A DNA stretch of 64,000 bases from Selenomonas sp. TAMA-11512 (GCF_037076525.1 NZ_AP029018.1:992001-1056000); one strand, 5' to 3'; shown: positions 43,882-53,213, counted from the first letter of the stretch. Translations and numbers: made by a program. Notes: generated from the letters alone by a model not told the origin.

Positions 43882-45450
43882 ATGGGAAAGACAAAACGAT
43901 GGGTCAGCGCATTGCTGGCAGGCTGTATGGCGGCGGTCCTCTTTGCTGGCTGCGGCGGTGGCGGGCAATCCGCAGGAGACAAAACGACGCTCAAAGTCGG
44001 TGTTACAAACTTTGCCGATACGCTTGAACCGACAGAGAACTACTTCGGCTGGGTTGTCATGCGCTACGGCATGGGGGAAACACTTGTCAAGTTTGATGAA
44101 AAAATGAATGCGACACCATGGCTTGCCGAGAGCTGGCAGATTGCCGATGATAAGCTGACATGGACGTTCAAGATTCGTGACAATGTCAAATTCTCAAATG
44201 GTAAACCGCTGACAGCAGAGGCGGTCAAGGCATCGATCGAGCGTTCCTTCAAGAAGAATAACCGTGCCGAGACCTTTTTCAAGTATACGGAGATGACGGC
44301 GGACGGCCAGACGCTCACAATCAAAACAGAGAAGCCGTCGCCGAGTATGCCGGGCTTCCTTGCAGATCCGCTGTTCCTTATCGTGGATGTCTCAAGCGAA
44401 GGGGAACGTGACTTTGCAAAGCAGGGACCTATTTGCACGGGACCATATGTCTGTGAATCCTTCGTGAAGGAAAAGGCGGTCATGAAGAAGAACCCCAACT
44501 ATTGGGATGGCGAAGTACCGTACGAGACGGTTGAAATTCCGTCCATTGACGATCCGAACACGCGCGCGATGGCACTCCAGTCGGGTGAGGTCGATATGGC
44601 GGTAAACATTGCGGCGGGTGATATTGGACTCTTTGATGATACATCGAAGTACCATATCGACCGTATTGCATCACTGCGCACGGTTCTTGCGCGCATCAAC
44701 ACAAAGGGTATCCTTGGAGATCCGAAGGTGCGCGCTGCGGTTATCTCAATGACGGATCGCAAGTCATATAATGAGATCATTCTGAAGGGGACGTTTATCC
44801 CGGGCAAGGCGCCTGTTCCACCGTCTCTCGACTACGGTTTCGATCAGCTGATCGACCCGAATGCCTATAATGTTGACCGTGCGAATCGGCTCCTCGACGA
44901 GGCGGGCTGGAAGGACACGAACGGTGACGGTATTCGCGACAAGGACGGAAAGCCGCTCACTGTCGACTTTGTCATTTACAACAGCCGTGCAGAGCTGCCG
45001 ATCTATGCGGAGGCAGTACAGGCAGATGCCAAGAAGGTCGGCATTGACGTTAAGATTAAGCCGGTGGACTACAACCTGATCGACAAGATCGGTATTAACG
45101 GAGAGTATGATCTTGTTATTTCCAACATTACGACGGCAAATACGGGCGATCCGGAGATTTATCTTAACTGGTACTGGCGCACGAATGTGAATGGGGATAA
45201 CCCGCAAAACGGTTCCGGTTACAGCAATCCGGAGTACGATGCGAAGTGTGCAGAGCTTGGTGTTACCTTTGATCCGGCAAAACGCCGTCAGCTTATGATC
45301 GAGATGCAGCAGATCCTGCTGAACGACGCTGCAGGGTTGTTCCTCGGTTATCCTGAGACGAACATTGTAAGCTTGACGAAGATCACGGGCGCGATTATGC
45401 ATCCGGCAGACTATTACTGGATTACGAACAAGATCAAACCAGCGAACTGA
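43882..45450 (+). CDS. Nickel/peptide-type ABC transporter substrate-binding lipoprotein (NikA-like)
   Basis: Periplasmic SBP family 5, 522 residues. Lipobox FAGC (Cys about 30), followed by a Gly-rich linker. WLAESWQIADDKLTWTFKIR and VKFSNGKPLTAEAVKAS are the signature; GPYVCESFVKEKAVMKKNPNYW and INLDPKNR-like NTKGILGDPKVRAAVI follow. Similarity is greater to NikA-type than to oligopeptide OppA. Ligand could be Ni, Co-chelate or a corrinoid-related compound. AGGAGG precedes the ATG. Confidence 0.9.
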   Translation: MGKTKRWVSALLAGCMAAVLFAGCGGGGQSAGDKTTLKVGVTNFADTLEPTENYFGWVVMRYGMGETLVKFDEKMNATPWLAESWQIADDKLTWTFKIRDNVKFSNGKPLTAEAVKASIERSFKKNNRAETFFKYTEMTADGQTLTIKTEKPSPSMPGFLADPLFLIVDVSSEGERDFAKQGPICTGPYVCESFVKEKAVMKKNPNYWDGEVPYETVEIPSIDDPNTRAMALQSGEVDMAVNIAAGDIGLFDDTSKYHIDRIASLRTVLARINTKGILGDPKVRAAVISMTDRKSYNEIILKGTFIPGKAPVPPSLDYGFDQLIDPNAYNVDRANRLLDEAGWKDTNGDGIRDKDGKPLTVDFVIYNSRAELPIYAEAVQADAKKVGIDVKIKPVDYNLIDKIGINGEYDLVISNITTANTGDPEIYLNWYWRTNVNGDNPQNGSGYSNPEYDAKCAELGVTFDPAKRRQLMIEMQQILLNDAAGLFLGYPETNIVSLTKITGAIMHPADYYWITNKIKPAN

Positions 45451-45468
45451 TAAGGAGGAGACGCCCGA

Positions 45469-46266
45469 ATGTTGATCGAGGTGCGAGGACTTAAAATCGC
45501 ATACGAAGGCACGGAAATGGTGCACGGTGTGGACTTCACACTCAAGGACGGTGAGGTGCTGACTATTGTCGGAGAAAGCGGCAGCGGAAAGACCACCGTC
45601 ATTCGGGCGATGCTCGGTTGTCTGCCGCATGTCGGCAGAGTTACGGCCGGTGAGATTCTATATAACGGGAAAGACATGACGAAATGCTCGGCAGAAGACT
45701 GGCGACATGTTAGCGGTAAAACAGCTGCGATGATCTTTCAGGACAGCGGCAGCATGATGGATCCGATTCGTACCATCGGTGAGCAGTTTGTCGAGTACAT
45801 TCAAACGCATGATGCGATGGGGAAAAAGGAGGCGACTGCACAGGCACAGGATATGCTTGCGCGCATGCACCTATCGAACCCGTCGAATGTGATGCAGAGC
45901 TTTCCGTTTGAGCTATCGGGCGGCATGCGCCAGCGTGTGGGCGTCGCCATGGCGATGTTCTTCAAGCCGGCATTGCTGCTCGCCGATGAACCGACTTCTG
46001 CGCTCGACGTGACCACGCAGGCGCAGGTTGTCAACGGGTTGATGGACATCTGCCAAAAGGATGGCACGTCCATTGTCCTCGTGACGCATAATCTCGGCGT
46101 TGCAGCCTATATGTCAGATCAGATCATGGTCATGCAGAACGGTCATGTCGTTGAGCATGGAAGCGCCGAAGAAATCATTGAGCACGCACAGCATGACTAT
46201 ACGAAGGAACTGCTGCGCGCTGTGCCGCAGATTGGAGGAGAGCGCTATGACACAATCGGAGCGTGA
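45469..46266 (+). CDS. ABC transporter ATP-binding protein (NikD/OppD-type)
   Basis: ATPase, 265 residues: Walker A GESGSGKTT, signature LSGGMRQRVGVAMAM, Walker B LLLADEPTSALDVTTQ, H-loop VTHNLGVAAY. It lacks the long C-terminal oligopeptide-transporter extension with the Cys-rich iron-sulfur loop, which again favours NikD over OppD. AAGGAGG precedes the ATG. Its end overlaps the next ATPase by 20 nt. Confidence 0.92.
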   Translation: MLIEVRGLKIAYEGTEMVHGVDFTLKDGEVLTIVGESGSGKTTVIRAMLGCLPHVGRVTAGEILYNGKDMTKCSAEDWRHVSGKTAAMIFQDSGSMMDPIRTIGEQFVEYIQTHDAMGKKEATAQAQDMLARMHLSNPSNVMQSFPFELSGGMRQRVGVAMAMFFKPALLLADEPTSALDVTTQAQVVNGLMDICQKDGTSIVLVTHNLGVAAYMSDQIMVMQNGHVVEHGSAEEIIEHAQHDYTKELLRAVPQIGGERYDTIGA

Positions 46267-47077
46267 GGTCATCCTGCGCATTGAGCACATTACAAAGCGC
46301 TTTCCTATGGAGGACGGCAAGGTGCTCACGGCATGCGACGATGTGACATTTCCCGTATACCGCGGTGAGATTCTCGGCATCGTCGGGGAGAGCGGCTGCG
46401 GCAAGAGCACTCTTGTTCGCACACTGATGCAGCTGCATGAGCCGTCCGAGGGAGAGATCTTCTTCAAGGATCAGGAAATTACGTCTCTGAAAGGCGAAAA
46501 AGCGCGCAATATGCGGCGCAACATTCAAATGGTCTTTCAGGATCCGACAACCTCCTTCAATCCGAAGATGAAGATCAAGGATATTATCTGCGAGCCGCTG
46601 AGGAACTTCGGACTCCTCAAGGAGAGTGCGCACGACAAGGCGGCAGAACTCCTGCGCCTCGTCGAGCTTCCCGAAGAATTCGCTGATCGCTATCCCGCCA
46701 ATATGAGCGGGGGACAGCGGCAGCGCGTGGGCATTGCACGTGCGCTCGCACTGGAGCCGGAGATTCTGGTCTGTGATGAGGCGACGAGTGCTCTTGACGT
46801 TTCCGTTCAGGAGACGATTGTTGAACTGCTTGTCCGCATCCAGAGGGAACGCAATTTGACCATTCTGTTCATCTGCCATGACCTGGCGCTTGTGTCGCGT
46901 CTCTGCACGCGCGTCGTCGTCATGTACTTCGGAAAAGTCGTGGAAGAGCTGGACGGTCAGGACCTTGTGCATGCGAAGCATCCGTATACGCAGAAACTCC
47001 TGAAGTCCGTGTTCACGCTTCTGCCGAAGGGGAAGGCGCCGCGCATTGTCGTCCCGGAGGCCGAAATTTCTGCATAG
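46247..47077 (+). CDS. ABC transporter ATP-binding protein (NikE/OppF-type)
   Basis: Second ATPase, 276 residues: Walker A GESGCGKST, NPKMKIKDIICEPL, signature NMSGGQRQRVGIARALA, Walker B ILVCDEATSALDVSVQ, FICHDLALVSRL. ATG 46247 was chosen: GGAGGAGAG stands just before it inside the previous gene, and the protein then starts like the family. Closes the five-gene importer. Confidence 0.93.
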   Translation: MTQSEREVILRIEHITKRFPMEDGKVLTACDDVTFPVYRGEILGIVGESGCGKSTLVRTLMQLHEPSEGEIFFKDQEITSLKGEKARNMRRNIQMVFQDPTTSFNPKMKIKDIICEPLRNFGLLKESAHDKAAELLRLVELPEEFADRYPANMSGGQRQRVGIARALALEPEILVCDEATSALDVSVQETIVELLVRIQRERNLTILFICHDLALVSRLCTRVVVMYFGKVVEELDGQDLVHAKHPYTQKLLKSVFTLLPKGKAPRIVVPEAEISA

Positions 47078-47122
47078 TGCAGACCTTTAATGTGATTTTG
47101 GCAAGAAGATACGGAGTAAGAG

Positions 47123-47168
47123 GAAGCAGTAAACAGCCCATCCATAAGGATGGGCTGTTTACTGCTTC
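47123..47168. terminator. 21-bp perfect hairpin between convergent genes
   Basis: GAAGCAGTAAACAGCCCATCC (47123-47143, 21 bases; positions given rather than a longer copy) pairs perfectly with 47148-47168 around an ATAA loop. There is no U tract, so it may be a weak terminator, a 3'-end stabiliser or a binding site. Confidence 0.6.
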
Positions 47169-47250
47169 TGCGTAGAAACGTTATATGATCCGACTGATAG
47201 GTCCCGGCTCGAATTTTTTGCTGTTCGATTTGGGGAAATATGATTATTTT

Positions 47251-48540
47251 TTATTTTGCCTCTGTCATGGCCGCCGCGAGGGCCGCGCCGAGGGCAGAGC
47301 CGGCGTTTTCGAGGATGATTTGGACGTTCACGGCGTCATTTTCGAGGAGGGTGTCGAGCGCGGCGCGCAGGTGGTGCGCGACGAGCGGCATCTTCTCGTA
47401 GACGGAGCCGTCGAGGGCGATGTACTGATTCTCCAGCGGATTCTCACCGGAACGATGACGGATGATACCCGCATATGTCGCGGCGACGATGCGCGCAGAG
47501 CGTATGATGACGGCTGCGGCGAGCTCTTGGAGCAGTGTGCGCTCTGCGGCGTTGAAGGTCATGCCCGTCTTTGCCTCGAGGAGTGCACCCGCGACGTGGC
47601 GGTCGAGGTAGGCGTCCGCCACGATCTCGGAGAGTTCGATGCTTGTGAAGGGGTACGCGCCGTCCTGTTCGAGGAGGTCGGCGAGCGCCGTGCCGAAGAG
47701 TGTGCCGAGGTAGCGTCCAGAGGTCATTTTCTCAAGACGTTGTGCGCCTGGCTGCTCGGATGACGCGTCAATGATATCATCGTATACGGAGAAGGGGAGG
47801 TGTCCGAAGCCGCCCGACTCCATGTTGATGACGGTCGCTGTCTCGCTGCCGTCCGCAAACTCCTCGTAGTAGCAGGTGTTCTGCCCGGTGGCATAGATGG
47901 AGCCGATGTAGGTATGCTCCTGTCTATACGCCGCCGCGAGAAGCACCGCGACGGTGTCGTTGATGACGGCGACGGGTGTGACGTTCGTCATGCCGCGCCG
48001 TGCGAGCGCGTCCTTGAGGAGGTCGTTGACAATCTTGCCCTCGACGCCCTTTGTCGCGAACTCCTTCGTCCAGACGATGAGGCTGGCATTGTAGAGATCG
48101 GTCTGCTGCGAGGGAAAGGAGAAGGTGTGTCCGAGGAGATACTTCGTCATGCGATTTCCCTCGATCGCCTCGTCGATGATCTCCGCGAGGAAGTCAAACA
48201 TCTCTTCCGCCGTCGCGTCCGCGCTGACATAATCGTAGACGCCGGGCAGGGTGAGCGGCTTTGCAACCTTGCTCAGCACCTCGTAGTCTCCATTGCCCTT
48301 GAGCAGGATGCGCAGAGCGCGGACGTTCGTGCCGCCGAAGTCGAGCGCGAGGAAGGAGCCGTTCTCCCTGCTGCTCGGCAGTCCCGCGTAGGAGCGGAGC
48401 ATGCGGAGCGTCGCCCCGTCTTCGCCCGCGAGTCCCGCGCGCATATCGGCGCGGAAGTCGTCGGCGATCTTGCGGAGTGCCTCGTCGTCCAAGGCAAAGG
48501 CAGCTTTAATCCTGTCGTATCTTTCACGATCAAATCCCAT
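47251..48540 (-). CDS. Hexokinase (eukaryotic-type hexokinase family)
   Basis: Phosphorylates glucose with ATP. The 429 residues show the two-lobed hexokinase layout: FLALDFGGTNVRALRI (phosphate 1, about 64), the sugar-binding TFSFPSQQTDLYNASLIVWTKEF in parts, VAVINDTVAVLLAAAY (catalytic Asp), GTGQN-like YATGQNTCYYEE, and INMESGGFGHLPF. It belongs to the hexokinase rather than the ROK or bacterial glucokinase family, which is uncommon in bacteria. ATG 48540 has GGAGGAG 6 nt upstream. Last gene of the alpha-glucoside operon; it would capture the free glucose released by the glucosidase. Confidence 0.9.
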   Translation of the reverse strand: MGFDRERYDRIKAAFALDDEALRKIADDFRADMRAGLAGEDGATLRMLRSYAGLPSSRENGSFLALDFGGTNVRALRILLKGNGDYEVLSKVAKPLTLPGVYDYVSADATAEEMFDFLAEIIDEAIEGNRMTKYLLGHTFSFPSQQTDLYNASLIVWTKEFATKGVEGKIVNDLLKDALARRGMTNVTPVAVINDTVAVLLAAAYRQEHTYIGSIYATGQNTCYYEEFADGSETATVINMESGGFGHLPFSVYDDIIDASSEQPGAQRLEKMTSGRYLGTLFGTALADLLEQDGAYPFTSIELSEIVADAYLDRHVAGALLEAKTGMTFNAAERTLLQELAAAVIIRSARIVAATYAGIIRHRSGENPLENQYIALDGSVYEKMPLVAHHLRAALDTLLENDAVNVQIILENAGSALGAALAAAMTEAK

Positions 48541-48567
48541 GGTAACTCCTCCTTGTCCCATTTCCAC

Positions 48568-49341
48568 TCAGCGAAAATGATCGAGCATCGCGCCGACGCT
48601 CGGGAAAACTTCCTTTGCCTGCGATTGAATCTCTTTGCGCGCACTTGTCAGAGAGTACCCGTCAAATGCCTTCAGCATGGGAAGATCGTTCGTCTCGTCG
48701 CCGATGGCGTAGATTTCCGCGCCGTCCCATCCCATGACGGAGAGAAGAGTGCGGATTCCTTGATCCTTGCTGATGCCGGCGGGCGTGATGTCGAGGCTGC
48801 ACGCATTCGGAAACGCGTGAATCGCATCGCCGAGCTTTGCGTTCAGCACTGCCGCGCACGCATCGGATAACGCGGGCTCGGGGAAGCCGAGCGAAAACTG
48901 CTGAATCCCCGTCAGTCCTCCGATCTCGGACTCCTCAATGTAGACGATGGGGAAGTCCCAGTCCTTTGCTTCGCGCTCGATCCATGAGCCTTCGGAGTGG
49001 TGGCAGAGGTAGGTCACATCTGCCGCCGAAAAGGCGAAGTGGAAGGACTTCTGTGCTGTCGTTTCCTCTGCAATCGCCGTGAGCGCGCGAGGTGTAATCT
49101 CGGCTTGAAAGCGCACAGTCTCGTCTGTACCGCGAATGATGCCTCCGTTGTTGCAGACGGTGTAGTCGAACTCCACGCCGTACTTTCGGAGCTGGGGGAC
49201 AAGCATGCCGTAGTCACGCCCCGAGACGACGCCGAATTTATGTCCTGCCGCGCGCCAGCGTGCAATGCCCGCCTTTGTCTCCTCGTCAATCACACCGCCG
49301 CGAAGGAGTGTACCGTCATAGTCGCTTGCTGCTACCTTCAT
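48568..49341 (-). CDS. HAD-IIB (Cof-type) phosphatase
   Basis: Haloacid-dehalogenase phosphatase of 257 residues. Motif I ASDYDGTLLRGG (nucleophile Asp7), motif II-like VVSGRDYGM, a C2 cap in the middle, and motif IV IYAIGDETNDLPMLKAF. Likely acts on a sugar phosphate or cofactor phosphate. The start overlaps the glucosidase stop by 4 bases, so it is part of the alpha-glucoside operon; removing phosphate from excess sugar phosphate is a plausible role. Confidence 0.9.
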   Translation of the reverse strand: MKVAASDYDGTLLRGGVIDEETKAGIARWRAAGHKFGVVSGRDYGMLVPQLRKYGVEFDYTVCNNGGIIRGTDETVRFQAEITPRALTAIAEETTAQKSFHFAFSAADVTYLCHHSEGSWIEREAKDWDFPIVYIEESEIGGLTGIQQFSLGFPEPALSDACAAVLNAKLGDAIHAFPNACSLDITPAGISKDQGIRTLLSVMGWDGAEIYAIGDETNDLPMLKAFDGYSLTSARKEIQSQAKEVFPSVGAMLDHFR

Positions 49342-51002
49342 CCTATTTCCTCCTCATAGACGACCGCCTCGAGCGGGCGAAGCGCTGCAGTTGGTGTATC
49401 TTCATAGCTTCCGATGAGCCGCGTGCCCTTTAGAAAGCCTGCGGGAAGAGCCGCCTCCTCCGTGCTGAAGTTGACTGCCGTCACGATGCGGCGTGTGCCC
49501 TCTGTACGGGAGAATGCGTAGATCTGTTCGTTATCTTTGAGCAGCTCCTCGTAGACGCCGTTCAGCAGCACGGGATTCGTCTTGCGCAAACGGATGAGAT
49601 GTCTGTAGTAGGAGAGGACGGAATTCGCATCCTTTTCCTCCGCCGCCGCATTGATCATACCGTAATTTTCATTTACAGGCAGCCACGGCTTGCCTGCGGT
49701 AAAGCCGGCGTTTGCCGAATCGTCCCACTGTACCGGCGTGCGCGCGTTGTCGCGGCTGTTGAAGTGCACGAAGGACAGCGCTTCCGCAGGGCTGAAGCCT
49801 TCCTTCAGAGCAAGATCGTACTGCCCGTGAGAGGAAATATCGTCGTATGCGCCGATCGCATCCCACTTGACGTTCGTCATGCCGAGCTCCTCACCCTCGT
49901 AGATGAAGGGTGTGCCGCGCAGCGTCATGAGTACGGTCGCGAGCGCTTTTGCCGCCAGTTTCGTATCGCCGCCGTGCGGGAAGAAGTAGTTGACGGAGCG
50001 CGCACGGTCGTGGTTCTCGAAGTAGATCGGGTACCAGCCTTCCTTCGCGACGCCCGCCTGACTTGCCGAGAGCGCGCCCTTGAGCTTCGTGAGCGGCCAC
50101 GGGAGCATCTTCGACCAGCACTCGCCCCCCTCATACGGAACGAGGACGTGCGCGAACTCGAACAGCATGGAGAACACGCCGTTCTCACCGACCCAGTCGG
50201 GCAGCTCCTCGACACTGACACCGTTCGCCTCACCGACGGTGAAGATGTCGTGTCCGTCGAAGACCTCCCGCCGGAACTCGTGGAGGAAATCGAGGATGCC
50301 GGGCGTATTCGCCGTCATCGTGTGAACGCTGATCATGCCGTCCGCCGCGTCGGGCGTGCCGTCCTCGAAGACGGCAGGCTTCTTGATGTAGGTAATCGCG
50401 TCGATGCGGAATCCGCCGACGCCCTTGTCAAGCCAGAAATTCGCCGCCGCAAAGAGAGCCGCGCGCACCTCCGGATTCTCCCAGTTGAGGTCGGGCTGCG
50501 CCTCCGCAAATGTGTGGAGGTAGTATTGATCGCGTTCCGCGCAGTACGTCCACGCGGAGCCGCCGAAGATGCCGCGCCAGTTCGTCGGTGCACTGCCGCC
50601 CTCCTTCGCATCGCGCCAGATGTACCAGTCGCTCTTTGGATTATTGCGGCCGGACTTCGACTCAATAAACCACGGATGCCGGTCGGAGCTGTGATTGTAG
50701 ACGAGATCCATGACGATGCGAATGTCGCGCTTTTTCGCCTCGGCGATCAGCTCCTCCATATCGGCGAGCGTGCCGAAAGCGGGATTGATGCCCGTGTAGT
50801 CGCTGATGTCATAGCCGTTGTCGACCATGGGCGAGGGATAGACGGGGGTGAGCCAGAGCGCACCCGCGCCGAGATCCTTCAGATAGTCCAGCTTCTCGGT
50901 AATGCCGCGCAGATCGCCCGTGCCGCTTCCTGTCGTATCGTTGAAGCTCTTCGGGTAAATCTGGTAGACGGCAGTGTTTTGCCACCATTTTGTCGCTTTC
51001 AT
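49338..51002 (-). CDS. GH13 alpha-glucosidase (oligo-1,6-glucosidase / alpha-glucoside hydrolase)
   Basis: Retaining alpha-glucosidase of 554 residues. WWQNTAVYQIYPKSFND opens the barrel; MDLVYNHSSDRHPWF (region I), GFRIDAITYI (nucleophile Asp), FTVGEANG (acid/base Glu) and FENHDRARS (transition-state Asp) are all in place. MTANTPGILDFLHEFRREVF is typical of the oligo-1,6-glucosidase/alpha-glucosidase clade rather than of TreC. With a PTS permease next door the true substrate may be a phosphorylated disaccharide. AAGGAATACT precedes the ATG. Confidence 0.92.
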   Translation of the reverse strand: MKATKWWQNTAVYQIYPKSFNDTTGSGTGDLRGITEKLDYLKDLGAGALWLTPVYPSPMVDNGYDISDYTGINPAFGTLADMEELIAEAKKRDIRIVMDLVYNHSSDRHPWFIESKSGRNNPKSDWYIWRDAKEGGSAPTNWRGIFGGSAWTYCAERDQYYLHTFAEAQPDLNWENPEVRAALFAAANFWLDKGVGGFRIDAITYIKKPAVFEDGTPDAADGMISVHTMTANTPGILDFLHEFRREVFDGHDIFTVGEANGVSVEELPDWVGENGVFSMLFEFAHVLVPYEGGECWSKMLPWPLTKLKGALSASQAGVAKEGWYPIYFENHDRARSVNYFFPHGGDTKLAAKALATVLMTLRGTPFIYEGEELGMTNVKWDAIGAYDDISSHGQYDLALKEGFSPAEALSFVHFNSRDNARTPVQWDDSANAGFTAGKPWLPVNENYGMINAAAEEKDANSVLSYYRHLIRLRKTNPVLLNGVYEELLKDNEQIYAFSRTEGTRRIVTAVNFSTEEAALPAGFLKGTRLIGSYEDTPTAALRPLEAVVYEEEIG

Positions 51003-51015
51003 AGTATTCCTTTCG

Positions 51016-53127
51016 TCAGAACGTCAGTACCGCGGTTTCGCCCGCTTTGGCATCCATGCCGGTCGTCTTCTTCATCAACGGGTATTCGCCGGAGTTCGTG
51101 ACTGCCATGATGACCGTGTCCTGATAGCCCGCCTCGCGAATTACATCGCGGTCAAACTTGACAAGCGGCGTGCCTTTCTTGACGCGGTCGCCCATCTTGA
51201 CGAGAAGTTCAAAGCCCTTACCGTCCAGCTTCACCGTGTCGACGCCGATGTGGATCAGAAGTTCCGCGCCGTTATCCATGCGAAGTCCTACCGCGTGCCG
51301 ACTGTCCTCCATGACCATTGTGACTTCGGTGTCTGCCGGTGCAACGACAAGACCCTCATAAGGCTCGACGGCGACACCGTCACCCATCATCTTTTGTGAG
51401 AACATCTCATCATTGACCTCACTCATATCGATGACATGGCCGGTGGTGACTGCTGTGACAGCAAGGGGTTTCTCCGTGCCGACGGCGGTTTCCGTGACAT
51501 CCGACGCGGGCGCCGTAAGAAGCGCCTCAAAGCGCTCGCGAACCTGTGGAACGGAAAGGCCTACGATAACTTGGAACGCGTGACCGTTGCGGACAAGGCC
51601 GTGTGCGCCCGCATTTGTGAATGCCGCGCTCGGGGCGACAAGCTCGGGATCAAAGACAGAGACGCGCAGGCGTGTCGCGCAGTTCGTTACCTCCTTGATG
51701 TTCGCGGCGCCGCCGAGACCGTCGAGGAAGGCGCGTGCCTTGACATCGCGCTCGTCAAGCTTCATGCCGGGAGCGGCAGACGCAGCACCTGCAGCACCCG
51801 CCTGCTTTGCCTTGTAGTCCGCCTTGGTAAAGAGCTTGTCCTCCACACCGTCATCCGTGCGGCCGGGCGTCTTGTAATCCTTGTGCAGGATAACCCAGCG
51901 GAAGACAAAGAAGTAGATGGCGGTGAAGCACAGCCCGACACCGATCTGCATGAGATACGTCGCATAGTGATATGAGAAGAGGGGAATCCAGTTCTGCACG
52001 AAGCAGTCAATCAGACCGCCGCCGAAGTTGCCCGAGAGTCCGAAGAAGTAGAGCGTTGCGGAGAGTGTTGCCGAGAGCAGTGCGTGCAGGAGATAGAGAA
52101 GCGGTGCGACGAAGAGGAAGGTGAACTCGATCGGCTCTGTGATGCCGCAGAGCACCGCCGTGATCGTCGCGGGGATGAGGAGTGCTGCCGTCTTCTTGCG
52201 CTTTTCGGGCTTTGCACACATGTAGATCGCGAGTGCTGCGCCCGGCAGACCGAAGACCTTGCCGCTGCCGTGGAGGGCAAAGCCGCCCTCGGGGAAGAGC
52301 TCGCGGAGCGACTGCCCGCTGACCATGAAGTCATTGATGTGGCCGAGCCAGTAAGCCTGAATGCCGCCGTCGACGACCGCGGGTCCATAGATGAACGGGA
52401 GATAGATGAAGTGATGCAGACCTGCCGGCAGGAGAATTTTCTCCGAGAAGGTGTATGCCCAGACGCCAATGATGTCGCTGTTCTTCAAGAAGAATTGGAA
52501 CTGCTCGATGGCGTGCTGTACCGCCGGCCAGACAAAGCAGAAGATGAGAGCCATCGGAATCATGACGACAAAGCCGACGGCAACGACGAATGCGGGGCCC
52601 TTGAAGATGCCGAGCCAATCCGGAATGTTTGTATCATAGAAGCGGTTGTGGAGAAATGCCGTGCAGCAGGCAATGAAGATCGCGCCGAGCATACCCATAT
52701 CCAGCGTCTTGACATTCGCAATCATGGCAAGTCCCGTGCCGGGGCCTGCCGATTGACTGTAATCCACCCCGAACGCGCTGCCGTGGAGCGTGAGGAAAGC
52801 GGCGATGAAGTAGTTGAACAGCATGTAGATGACGAAGGATTCCATCGCGCATCGCGCGGGCTCCTTCTTTGCAAATCCGATCGGCACGGCAATGGCGAAA
52901 AGGATCGGCATCTGCGCGAATACCGTCCATGCGCCCTGCTCGACCACATACCAGAAATCGTACCATAGCGTCCCTTCAGCAGCTATAGCGCCTAAGAGTC
53001 CCGTGTTTTTGCATACGATGGATACCGCCACCGTCAGACCGAAGAATGCGAACAGAATGACGGGCGTATACATCGCACCGCCGAAGCGCTGCATGCTTTG
53101 CATGATAACATCCTTCGTGATTGCCAT
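51016..53127 (-). CDS. Alpha-glucoside PTS permease, EIICBA fusion
   Basis: Imports and phosphorylates an alpha-glucoside. The 703 residues contain EIIC (about 1-430, ten or so helices, GITEPIEFTFLFVAP), EIIB with Cys483 in TNCATRLRVSV, and a EIIA-glc-type domain with His626 in LLIHIGVDTVKLDGKGFE. The fusion order C-B-A matches alpha-glucoside/maltose-type permeases (AglA, MalX-like). ATG 53127 is chosen for GGAGGAGGAAGG upstream and the family start; the frame is open to 53202. First gene of the operon ending in hexokinase. Confidence 0.92.
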   Translation of the reverse strand: MAITKDVIMQSMQRFGGAMYTPVILFAFFGLTVAVSIVCKNTGLLGAIAAEGTLWYDFWYVVEQGAWTVFAQMPILFAIAVPIGFAKKEPARCAMESFVIYMLFNYFIAAFLTLHGSAFGVDYSQSAGPGTGLAMIANVKTLDMGMLGAIFIACCTAFLHNRFYDTNIPDWLGIFKGPAFVVAVGFVVMIPMALIFCFVWPAVQHAIEQFQFFLKNSDIIGVWAYTFSEKILLPAGLHHFIYLPFIYGPAVVDGGIQAYWLGHINDFMVSGQSLRELFPEGGFALHGSGKVFGLPGAALAIYMCAKPEKRKKTAALLIPATITAVLCGITEPIEFTFLFVAPLLYLLHALLSATLSATLYFFGLSGNFGGGLIDCFVQNWIPLFSYHYATYLMQIGVGLCFTAIYFFVFRWVILHKDYKTPGRTDDGVEDKLFTKADYKAKQAGAAGAASAAPGMKLDERDVKARAFLDGLGGAANIKEVTNCATRLRVSVFDPELVAPSAAFTNAGAHGLVRNGHAFQVIVGLSVPQVRERFEALLTAPASDVTETAVGTEKPLAVTAVTTGHVIDMSEVNDEMFSQKMMGDGVAVEPYEGLVVAPADTEVTMVMEDSRHAVGLRMDNGAELLIHIGVDTVKLDGKGFELLVKMGDRVKKGTPLVKFDRDVIREAGYQDTVIMAVTNSGEYPLMKKTTGMDAKAGETAVLTF

Positions 53128-53173
53128 GAGCCTTCCTCCTCCATGTGAGAACAAACATAAAACGATTGGCTTA

Positions 53174-53202
53174 ATTATAAGATAAAAATACCGCAAAGAC
53201 AA
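53174..53202 (-). promoter_or_regulatory. Promoter of the PTS operon, overlapping the rpiR terminator
   Basis: Minus strand TTGTCT (53202-53197), a 17-bp spacer and TATAAT (53179-53174). The -35 lies in the loop and right arm of the terminator hairpin at 53182-53213. Confidence 0.65.
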
Positions 53203-53213
53203 TAGCTTTGCGG
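53182..53213 (-). terminator. Terminator of the rpiR-type gene
   Basis: Minus strand CCGCAAAG with CTTTGCGG (53213-53206 with 53198-53191), a 7-nt loop, then TATTTTTATC. Confidence 0.85.

Noticed and set aside
47185-53185. Many long plus-strand frames across the hexokinase-PTS region
   Set aside because: They mirror the codon pattern of the minus-strand genes in this GC-rich DNA and match no protein family.
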